Shown: piece by piece, positions 1 through 8,470 of the stretch
How positions within the stretch are numbered: the stretch's first letter is position 1
How the letters are laid out: every line of letters starts with the position of its first letter
DNA from: Dermacentor variabilis
Lineage: Eukaryota; Arthropoda; Arachnida; Ixodida; Ixodidae
Direction: 5' to 3'
Assembly: GCF_050947875.1 (NCBI RefSeq)
Contig: NC_134574.1
Location: 154,282,051-154,346,050, forward strand
DNA: 64,000 nucleotides
Made by a program: the position numbers and the translations under genes
Notes under the pieces: model-generated
Databases searched by the model: none
The model's input: the letters and a program-made list of their open reading frames with translations, nothing else
What the model was told of the DNA's origin: nothing

Positions 1-16
1 TTCCTAAAAATCTTCA

Positions 17-53
17 CAACAACAACAACAACAACAACAATAATAATAATAAT
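17..53. repeat. (CAA)n then (TAA)n microsatellite
   Basis: Uninterrupted CAA units pass into TAA units, just upstream of the probable leader of the membrane-protein gene. Confidence 0.9.
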
Positions 54-174
54 ATTTTAATATTAACAATAACTTTTCAAGCTTTAACACTGCCACTATT
101 ATATTTCCCTCCCTACCTCTTCCTTCCTCGCTATTCTAGCGCTCGCTTCTCTGCCGATTCCCCCGTCGTAGGGC

Positions 175-234
175 ATGTGCGCGAGATCGTCATCGACAAC
201 CGCAGAAAACCGACGGCTCGGGGCAAGAGTCTAA
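175..234 (+). promoter_or_regulatory. Upstream ORF in the 5' leader of the membrane-protein gene
   Basis: An ATG at 175 opens a 19-codon frame ending in TAA at 232-234, three bases before the main ATG. Its own context is fair (G at -3, T at +4). If the transcript starts upstream of 175, it could damp translation of the main frame. The transcription start is not known, so this is only a candidate. Confidence 0.35.
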
Positions 235-237
235 AAG

Positions 238-376
238 ATGGCGGACGTGCAGGCGTTTCCCCCGGACGGCCTGGAGGAAGCCCTCCTGGGCAACCAGTCG
301 GCCGAGAGCCAGGGGCGACCGTTCATGGGGAAGACGCCGTCCGTCCTGAAGGGCGCCGTCTACCCGAGGCAAGGAG
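238..376 (+). CDS. Exon 1 of the membrane-protein gene
   Basis: 46 codons plus one base. Reading beyond 376 in the same frame runs into intron sequence beginning GTAAGC, a near-consensus donor. The start codon sits inside AAGATGGCGGAC, which resembles the YY1 site often found at animal translation starts. The encoded segment has no signal peptide and is moderately acidic. Confidence 0.68.
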
Positions 377-3300
377 GTAAGCCTTTCGCTCATTCCACGG
401 CAGCGGCAGCCCGTCCGGTGTCCGTAACCCTTGCGAGGTGCCAGTTCGTCGAGTCCCGCACGCGGAAGCCGACTGCACACGCTAAAATGCACTCCCCACA
501 GGGCAACCAGAGCTGAAGCTTCGCCTGCCAACAGCAGCGCCGTAACACACGGCCTAGCGAGCGGTGGACACAGTTTGCACGTACTGGTATTTCGCGTCAG
601 CGAATTCGCCGATCATCTCGAGACAGACTTTTCGCGGCTCCTCCCATGACAGGTAACCGACGAGCTAGGACGCAGCACAGCGCATGCGCTCAGCGCAACG
701 CGCATGGCATGGCTGGGCGCATCGGGCTAAGCAAACGTTAAATACAAGCCCACGCCTGTTATCGTTAAATGCATTGTGCCATCTTCGCAGACGCCCTACC
801 GGACAATGTCAGCAAATTTTAGTTGCAAATTAAAACTTTCGTAGCGCCTCATAGGCAGCGCCGGTTCCTCATAGTTCTTACGCGCAAGCGTAGACGCCCC
901 CCGCGTCTTACGTTTGCCGCCGCGAGGTAGCGAGCGCCGGAGGAGGGGGAAGGCACCTGGAAGATCTGGAAGTGGAGAAGACATTCGCCACGTTGGCGCT
1001 CTTTCCGTTTGTGCTTCGACGCCGCTGTGCTCGCTGCGCATGTTGGAAAGTTGTGCTTCGACTCCTCCCACGCCGCCGCGGCTGTACGCCAAGGGACGCT
1101 CCATCTCAACCGCCTGCGGTGATATTGCGGCGACCCGGAGACCCTTGAGCACCACCTCTGTGCTTTGCCAGCGCTGGCACAGGAGAGCCCAATGGTCATC
1201 GCTGTATGCAGGCAACAGGGCCTACCTGCTGTGATACCCAGCGACCTCTTGTTCCCGTCGCCCCCTTCCCCCACCTTCGAACTCTCCACAGTCTCTTGGA
1301 GTTTGTGGCGGCGAAGGGGATCGCTGCCTTCGTCACCGGCCTCCTCCATGAACGGACGAGACTCCTTCCCTCCTCCTTGCCTTCCTCCTTCCCTCCCTCT
1401 CACCTATATTTCCCACTTTCCCTGGCGCTTGCCGGAATCGGCTGAGTTGAGGCCCAGGCATATTCGCTTCACTTCTGGTGGCGGCAATTAAGCGTCGCTT
1501 CCCACATTAAACCACTACTACTGCGCAGGTTCGCGGCGTCTCTTCTTTGCACGCGTAGCGATATGCGCTTTCTCTGTGGCACAGCAGCAGGCGTTGCACC
1601 ATCGAGATCAATGTAGCGTCCGCGTTCGCGCCATTTCCGTTTGTGCTTCGACGCCGCGGTGCTCGCCGCGAATGTACGCGGCGTCCGTGCGCTCGTGCGT
1701 AAACCGCGTTCTCGAAGTGAAAGGTCACTAACTTTTATGCGAAGCATATTACTAGAGCTCAACCCAGCTCCTCAGGCGCGGCGGTGTCGCCTTCAATACC
1801 ACGTGACACCGTGACGTCACAACAGAGGAGAAACGGGGCTCCAACTCGCGCCGTCGCTCGCGGCGTCGCCTTCAAGGCTGACCACGTGACACCGTGACGT
1901 CACGACAGAGGAGAAACGGGGCTCCAACTCGCGCCGTCGCTCGCGGCGTCGCGGCGGTATATAAGCAGCTGCGCTTGTTTCTAGGTGGCTTTGTTTATCT
2001 AACAGAACACGCGCGAATAAAGAAAAAGAAAAACTAGATTCATTCTGGAAATTCTATCCAAGTGGATACGTCGCCTTGCAATGCTCACTGGCTACAATTC
2101 GTAAATTGCCACTTGTGCCGTCAAGTAATTAAGAAGTTATTTAGAGAGTTTTTTTGTTAATTAGCTCAATATTGGAGGACGCTTAAGCTTCGCCTTCAAG
2201 AGTGGAACGCGACAGCGTTCCCGTCGACCCGCCAAGGGGTGTAAGACAATGGGCTACGGCGCAGCGACTACGCGCCCCGCATCGGACGCGGTGAGCGTCG
2301 AGCAACGCAGCGTTCGGCGCGACAACGAAATGTGCGCCTGAGCAAGCGACGCACGCCTGAGCCTTAGAAACAGCTCGTTTCTAAGGCAACACCGCGTTCA
2401 CTAGAGGCGCTTTTGTACCGCTTCGAAGCATCGAGCTCCATCTCCAGAGTGTGTGGCTGTCACGGTTGTCTTCAATTCGCACTACAGCAGAACATCAATC
2501 ACAAGGCCCCAAATACCCTACAATTCTGTTTATTCTCCGAAACGGAAGAAAGAAAAAAAAAAAAACTCGTGGCTCAGTGGTAACGTCTCCGTCTCACACT
2601 CCGGAGACCCTGGTTCGATTCCCACCCAGCCCATCTTGGAAGTTGCTTTTTATTTATGAAGTGCCTGCCGTGATTTATCGCTCACGGCCAACGCCGCGGA
2701 CGCCGACGCCGACACCGACGACACCGGCTTTTCTGCGACACGAGCTCCTTAACGCTATCGCGTTCTATCGCGTTAATATGTGTTTCGATTTCTCGAGCAA
2801 GTAATGCACGCCGCTTTGAGTAATTCCGCAAAAGGACCAGAACTGCGTTTACACAACAGCCGATTTTTTAGGAAATTCCCCCGTAAAACTTATTTATTAT
2901 CGCCCCGTATATCCACAAATATATCCGGCGAGAAAACGGCGACGAACACCAAATTCGATCAGGAGCTGGGAGAAAGAAAATCCTTCGCTTTAAAATAGAT
3001 CAAGAGAAGGGTTTCCTTGACTTCGCGTACAAAGCTCTACCTTTTCCCTCTATACTACGTTGGGGGCTCGCCACAGCCTAGGAAATTCCCGAAAAAGTGT
3101 AATGCCTCGTCGATATCTTCATGGCACCTGCGTCACTGGGATTTCGCCATGGAAGAAGGAAAAAGTTAGGAGAGAGCATTACGTAACGCAGCCAGCCTTG
3201 GCAAGCGAATGCTCCGTGGAGGTAAGGGTCCCGTTACAGTCATTGACTTTGGGACCTTCGTCTGCATACTCCTTGTTATTTACTCATTGTTTCTTTTTTT

Positions 3301-5378
3301 TTTTTGAATGATGAATAAACTGAAACTGAAGCCAGCCCTTTGCTCAGTGGTAGCCCAACACGTGACCTCTTGCGTTGAGGTCACGGAGCAAAAAGAGACT
3401 GGAATTATTTCAATTTACCGGGCTCCACAGCGTGGTGAGGCAGCGGAGATATCCAGCTTTTCTTCTCAGATCGCGTGGTCCACGAAATCTGGCGCTCGAC
3501 TCTAAGAGCACCGCACGCGGATCGACTGTACGTGCCCCTAGATTTGATCCAAATGGTGATTTGAACATGCGCACAAACAGCTCACTGAAACGCTGCGAGT
3601 GAGTGAGTGAGTGCGCCTTTCGTGCTGCGAACGCAGAGTACGACGCCGGCTTGGGGCCACCCGGCTCCGGCCCGGGAGGCGCCGGCGGGCAGGCCGGCGG
3701 CGACCAACAGCAGCCGCCTCCTCGCCGAGAGAGGCCGCCGCCGTGGGGTTTCTACGCGCTCGTGGCCACGCTAGCGGTGGGCGCCATCGTGGCCGGGGCG
3801 GTGCTCGGCAACTCGATGAACGACGTGGCCAGGGCGAAGATGGCCGCCGCCGCCCGGAGGAGCGCCGGCGACTACGAGGACGCTTCCACCGTGGCCGAGA
3901 GCGAGACGCCACCGACGGCAAAGTACCGCGATGTCACCACCACCGCCGCCGCCGCCAACGCCACCAGCGCCGCCGCCAACACTACCAAACGGGCTAGGTA
4001 TAGCATGCATCTACATATCACCCAGAAAAACTGGCCACCTTGCATACGCAATGCCTCATGACCTCGAGCTTACCGGAATCTTGGAAGAACGCTAACATAA
4101 TCCTAATCCATAAGAAAGGGGACTCCAAAGACATGAAAAATTATAGACCGATCAGCCTACTGTAAGTTGCCTACAAACTATTTACTAAGGTAATCGCAAA
4201 TAGAATCAGGAACACCTTAGACTTCTGTCAACCAAAGGACCAGGCAGGATTCCGTAAAGGCTACTCAACAATAGACCATATTCACACTATCAATCAGGTG
4301 ATCGAGAAATGTGCGGAATATAACCAACTCTTATATATAGCTTTCATTGATTACGAGAAAGCGCTTGATTCAGTCGAAACCTCAGCAGTCATGGAGGCAT
4401 TACGGAATCGGGGTGTAGACGAGCCGTATGTAAAAATACTGAAACATATCTATAGCGGCTCCACAGCCACCGTAGTAATCCATAAAGAAAGCAACAAAAT
4501 CCCAATAAAGAAAGGCGTCAGGCAGGGAGATACGAACTCTCCAATGCTATTCACAGCGTGTTTGCAGGAGGTATTCAGAGACCTGGATTGGGAATAATTG
4601 GGGATAAGGGTTAATGGAGAATACCTTAGTAACTTGCGATTCGCTGATGATATTGCCTTGCTTAGTAACTCAGGGGACCAACTGCAATTCATGCTCACTG
4701 ACCTGGAGAGGCAAAGCAGAAGAGTGGGTCTCAAAATTAATCTGCAGAAAACTAAAGTAATGTCTCGGAAGAGAACAGCAGTTTACGATAGGTAGCGAGG
4801 CACTGGGAGTGGGAAGGGAATACATCTATTTAGGGCAGGTAGTGACTGCGGATCCGGATCATGAGACGGAAATAATCAGAAGAATAAGAATGGGCTGAGG
4901 TGCGTTTGGCAGGCATTCTCAGATCATGAACAGCAGGTTGCTATTATCCCTGAAGAGAAAGGTGTATAACAGTTGTGTCTTACCAGTACTCACCTACGGG
5001 GCAGAAGCCTGAAGGCTTACGAAAAGGGTTCTACTTAAATTGAGGACGACGCAACGAGCTATGGAAAGAAGAATGATGGGTGTAACGTTAAGGGATAAGA
5101 GAAGCGCAGATTGGGTGAGGGAACAAACGCGAGTTAATGACATCTTAGTTGAAATCAAGAAAAAGAAATGGGGGCATGGGCAGGTAATGTAATGAAGAGG
5201 GAAGATAAAACGATGGTCATTAAGGGTTACAGACTGGATTCCAAGGGAAGGGAAGCGTAGCAGGGGGCGGCAGAAAGTTAGGTGGGCAGGTGAGATTAAG
5301 TTTGCAGGGACGACAGGGCCACAATTAGTACATTACTGTGGTAGTTGGAGAAGTGTGGGAGAGGCAGTGAGCGTAACC

Positions 5379-5416
<38 letters not shown>

Positions 5417-8352
5417 ATCACCCGTCCTGTCACGCTGAAAACGAGAGCCATGCATGAGTGCGATCGTATTCTGGCCAGCATAAGAGGCAGTCTGCGTATA
5501 CGCAGTCCAAGTAAACACGTCTGGAACCGTCTGGAAGATTATGTGAAGGCGCCTCCGCGACATGACGCCACTTCGTGGCGTCAAGTTAGAAAAAGCACAT
5601 GCTATTTATGCATTTTTAACGGTTTCTGCGTATAAACCTGTGAAAAACACAACGCGACTTACACATTAGGCGCATAAAAAAGCGTGGCTTCGTTTCTTGC
5701 ACGCGCAGACGACTTTCCCGTCTAGTTTCCAAGTGTCCTGCTCGGTCGCCATCTTGTCTAAGTACCCTTCATCGCTTTTCCTTTCGGCGTTACCTGCGCG
5801 AAGGTGTCTCCTTTGACGTCTTCGTCAGAATTGGAACAGGATTTAACATGGCCTATAGCAAAACATTATCTCGGGCAAGCTCGTTCATAACTGAGAAGGA
5901 AAAAGAATTCAGTGCCACGCCATTCCACTCTGTGAGGGTGGAGGACCAGCGAAGCTGCTCTTAATGGCGAACTGTCCCTCGCCGTACGTCGAACGCCGTA
6001 CGCACATAAATGGAAGGCGAGGCGCGACTAGTCGCTCCTCCGTGCACGATGTTGAGCATCGGAAGATGATAAGGCACCGGGGGGGTAGACATACCCATGC
6101 ATTGCTGCAAAACGCGGCAAGACACCTTTTACTATAGCGAATCCCAACGGCACGTAGAACAGACACGCGCCTCACAGGATTCCGAGGGCACACACCGCTT
6201 CACCGCAGCCAAGCCGATCGTGCGTTGGTTGACGCCCCGCTGTGCAGTAATGGTTGTGAGGTCACTCGAAAACGACAAGTGGTCACACACAGCACGGGTC
6301 ACACAAAATTGGTTCCCCACAAACTCCCTCTCAAACCTGGCCGTTGCTCCGGTGAAACTTTCCCAAGTTTGCGGGATCGGGACCACGTGGACGGTTCGCA
6401 TTTCTTTCCGCCTGGGGGTCCTGGCGGGCAGCACGCTTACGGGACCGCCACCACAGGGGAGCGAAAGGAAAGGAAAGGAGATAAGCAAGCGCTTGGAACG
6501 CTGACAAAGAGAGTGTGGTACGAAAGTAGACATGGCCGACGTGGGTCAAAGTGTATCGATTCTTATCAGCTTAAGATTTGCTACGGGTTGTACTTGGATT
6601 TAAGATATTAAACTTGGCAAGTTTAGCGGAGTGCTTAAAGTCTCCGTCACCTCCGCCACGGATCGGGCCGGTATTGCACAATCTTCGGGATCGACCCACG
6701 TATGGGGATGACTTCTCGATCTACAAGGCTCGATAGACACACGCGATTTGTTACAGAATCTATCTATATACAGCCTCGCTGTAAAACAGTGTAGTGCATA
6801 AGAAGCAAGGACGACACAATGCTCGTCTCGTCCTTGCTTTATTTGCATTGTACTGATTTTCCTTCTCAGTTAAGATGGCTGCTGTCCACTTAGCCGTCTA
6901 TGGCGAGCATGGGAATCCAGCTCATGTCGGCATTTTTTTTCGCGCTGATGCGCCTGACGTTCCGGCCCCACAGTTCGACGTATCGTATGGTAGATTTCGG
7001 ACATCCTTAAAGTCTCGCGCCATACTGTACAATTCGCCATCTTGTCAGCTCTGATTGGCCCGCGGGGTTGCCGCGGCCTCTGCGATTGGCTCGAAATGCC
7101 GCCATTGCAGAATGTGACGGATGAATGGATATTACGCGCGTCACCTTTGAAACGCGGTGGTGTCTGATGCCTGTAAGCTCATGCAATCACTTGTACCTTT
7201 ATTCTGCGCCTATCATCGACCTGTAAGACGCACAGTTCATGATTGTTCGCGCATATATGGTCGCTTTGTTGCACGTCTTTGGTTTATCAAAATTCGTCAG
7301 TCTAAGGCTAGCGCTCCTGGCCCCTCCCTATTTCCGCAAATTTTTTTTTTCGGGCTAAAGGAAACTATGTCACACACAAAAAAAGAAAAGACAACAGCAT
7401 CAACAAAGGAATAACTCTCTCCTTTAGTTAATAAATCAATAATTCTGAAATAAGATTACTCCCCTAAAATATATTCCATATGTTCCTCGCTTTAGGACTG
7501 GACGTTATGATGATGACGACTTGTTGGCACCCCCTATGAAACAGGGTGCGCGACAAATGCTCGCCTAACCTGCTCGAGCTAATTAAGTAATCTGTAGATA
7601 TTTATCGCCCTAGCAATTTGCGTCCGGGTCCGGCTCCCACCGAGCGGCAAGTTGTTATTTCGTTCACTTTTACTTTCACTTTAACTTACCATTTCTACAC
7701 TTCAATTAAAACTACAAATAACTTCTCCGACGCTTTCCTCGGCTGCGTTATCTGTTAATCGGCTTCGTTCGGTTGCGGCCACAAGCAAAATCGCGGGCAC
7801 CCCGGTTTACGCCTTTCTTCTCGTTCGCCAAGCGGCGTACAGACGCCCTACACATTCACTTCAAGATGTCAACTTTCTCCGCGCGGACACCGCTTCCCCA
7901 CCTCGACGCACTCATCCCGCGACGCGGGCATCGCAGATCACACACTTTTGTCCTCGTGACAACACAATGCTACGAACAGCGCGAAAGCCTCTCTCCTTCA
8001 TAATGCGAACAGCGCGAACAAGACGATGACGGAGTGAAAGGACACTCCGTCGTCGTCGTCTTGTTCGCGCTGTTCCCGTTACGAATGTATACCAAACTCG
8101 TCCAACTTTCCACTTTAAGGAGAAAGCCTCTCTGTTGTTCTTCGTTGGCGCTGCAGGACCACCAGGAGGACCACCCGTAAGGAGACGCCGGCCGTCGCGA
8201 CGTTGGACGCGAGCCCCGACGACGAGGGGCAGACGACCACCACGCGCAAGCGAAAGAAGAAGACCACGAACGCCACCCGCACCACCGCCACCCGCAGGCG
8301 CAGGCGGAAGGCCAAGGTGGCCGCGGCCAAAGCCGAGGACGAGGACGAGTGA
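238..8352 (+). CDS. Three-exon gene for a 231-aa single-pass membrane protein, family unknown
   Basis: Join 238-376, 3637-3997, 8157-8352. Seen: exon 1 ends G|GTAAGC (phase 1) and exon 2 begins after GCAG with AG TAC, restoring a Glu codon. Exon 2 ends CTAG|GTATAG (phase 2) and exon 3 begins after CTGCAG with G, restoring an Arg codon. The total coding length is 696 nt including TGA. The ATG has a strong context (A at -3, G at +4). Predicted protein: residues 1-82 are hydrophilic, Gly/Pro-rich and end in RRERPPPW. Residues about 85-104 form one hydrophobic helix. The rest is Ala/Thr-rich with three N-glycosylation sequons, then clusters of Arg and Lys, and an acidic end (EDEDE). Positive charge before the helix suggests a cytoplasmic N-terminus and an outside C-terminus (inference). 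No family recognised, so no function is assigned. The weakest point is the GTATAG donor of exon 2. Confidence 0.68.
1782..2021 (+). promoter_or_regulatory. LTR-like promoter block: duplicated E-box/CRE module, TATA box, AATAAA
   Basis: A module of about 80 bp occurs twice in tandem (about 1782-1860 and 1861-1955). Each copy has an E-box CACGTG (1800, 1883) and a perfect CRE TGACGTCA (1812, 1895). A TATATAA follows at 1958-1964 and AATAAA at 2016-2021. TATA and AATAAA about 58 bp apart is the compact layout of a retrotransposon LTR or a short non-coding transcription unit. Element ends, TSDs and a partner LTR were not found, so the class is uncertain. It lies in sense orientation in intron 1. 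Confidence 0.45.
2569..2800 (+). mobile_element. tRNA-derived SINE (second tick-type family)
   Basis: A box A-like TGGCTCAGTGGTA at 2570-2582 and a box B GGTTCGATTCC at 2612-2622 give an internal pol III promoter. The cloverleaf is imperfect (the anticodon loop is too long), so this is not a working tRNA. A body follows with runs of CCGACGCCGACG and an ending near TATCGCGTTAATATG. It is preceded by an A12 tract. Boundaries are approximate. Confidence 0.55.
3637..3997 (+). CDS. Exon 2 of the membrane-protein gene (transmembrane segment)
   Basis: The acceptor is TGCGAACGCAG ending at 3636. The open frame extends upstream to a GTG at 3603, but this is intronic reading-through of a GAGT repeat and should not be taken as a start. 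The exon encodes a Gly/Pro/Gln-rich stretch, a basic RRER patch, the hydrophobic helix, and a Tyr/Asp/Glu patch followed by Ala/Thr-rich sequence with two NxT/S sequons. GC content and synonymous GC bias are much higher than in flanking DNA. The donor GTATAG at 3998 lies only 26 bp before an RTE insertion. Confidence 0.68.
4024..5414 (+). pseudogene. 5'-truncated, decayed RTE-clade LINE
   Basis: Matches the intact element at 55086-58088 from about residue 525 of its ORF through the reverse-transcriptase domain (FADDIALLS motif present near 4635) to the C-terminal region and 3' end. Broken by several stops, including TAA near 4162 and 4597 and TGA codons replacing Trp near 4895 and 5010, and by frameshifts. 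It ends in (GAT)n at 5381-5414. A 9-bp target duplication ATATCACCC flanks it (4015-4023 and 5415-5423). It inserted into intron 2 of the membrane-protein gene. Confidence 0.88.
7995..8121 (+). mobile_element. Fold-back retroelement with 12-bp target duplication
   Basis: GAAAGCCTCTCT flanks the insert (7983-7994 and 8122-8133). Inside, arms 8007-8036 and 8043-8075 form a hairpin (GAACAGCGCGAACAAGACGA paired with its complement). A tail ATACCAAACTCGTCCAAC follows, matching the tails of the elements at 11537 and 35856. It ends 35 bp before the exon 3 acceptor. Confidence 0.7.
8157..8352 (+). CDS. Exon 3 (terminal) of the membrane-protein gene
   Basis: The acceptor CTGCAG ends at 8156 and is preceded by a pyrimidine-rich stretch (CCTCTCTGTTGTTCTTCG). 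The frame required by exon 2 stays open for 64 codons to TGA at 8350-8352. It encodes a Thr/Arg repeat (TTRRTTRK), a short acidic stretch, then clusters RKRKKK and RRRRRK and an EDEDE end. The longest open frame here is in a different register, so this exon is easily missed. Confidence 0.66.
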
Positions 8353-8406
8353 CTCCGCCGGAATGCGCTGGGCCGCCGCTCGCCGTCCTGACCCGCGAGA
8401 GGCGCC

Positions 8407-8450
8407 AATAAACTCCGATCGGCCAAACCACGAACGGCTGTGTGTGTGTG
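8407..8450 (+). terminator. Poly(A) signal and GT-rich downstream element
   Basis: AATAAA at 8407-8412 lies 54 bases after the stop codon of exon 3. A GT-rich stretch (CTGTGTGTGTGTG) follows at 8438-8450. This is the usual spacing for cleavage between the two, around 8425-8435. It supports 8157-8352 as a true terminal exon with a very short 3' UTR. Confidence 0.6.
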
Positions 8451-8470
8451 CAGGCTATATATATATATAG

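Larger units (their letters stand above)
377..3636 (+). other. Intron 1 (3260 bp), repeat-filled
   Basis: Contains a diverged direct repeat (1002-1040 and 1633-1671, core TGTGCTTCGACGCCGC), the LTR-like promoter block at 1782-2021, a sequence at about 2160-2450 that looks like dispersed repeat, and a tRNA-derived SINE at 2569-2800. A T11 run followed by GAATGAATGAA-like sequence and AATAAACTG near 3290-3325 looks like an old retroelement end. No further exon was seen. Confidence 0.55.
3998..8156 (+). other. Intron 2 (4159 bp), carrying a LINE and a fold-back element
   Basis: Holds the dead RTE copy (4024-5414) near its 5' end and the fold-back element (7995-8121) near its 3' end. Between them, 5424-7980 has no gene that I can support. 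There is a small hairpin at 6803-6839 (arms AAGCAAGGACG / CGTCCTTGCTT) and two short frames starting with AAGATGG (6883 on +, 7042 on -) that are too short to call. Confidence 0.55.

Noticed and set aside
2565..2640. Possible tRNA gene
   Set aside because: A and B boxes are fine, but the anticodon loop is too long and the acceptor stem does not pair; it continues into a SINE body.
3603..4061. Exon 2 frame taken as a gene starting at GTG 3603 and running to 4061
   Set aside because: The GTG lies in intronic GAGT repeat and the end runs into intron and LINE sequence; the splice model explains both ends.
4298..4795. Two separate small RT-like genes
   Set aside because: Both are pieces of one decayed RTE copy split by a TAA at 4597.
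5740..7090. Short frames starting AAGATGGCG/AAGATGGCT (minus 5754, plus 6883, minus 7042)
   Set aside because: 28 to 57 codons with no splice or domain support; noted only as YY1-like words.
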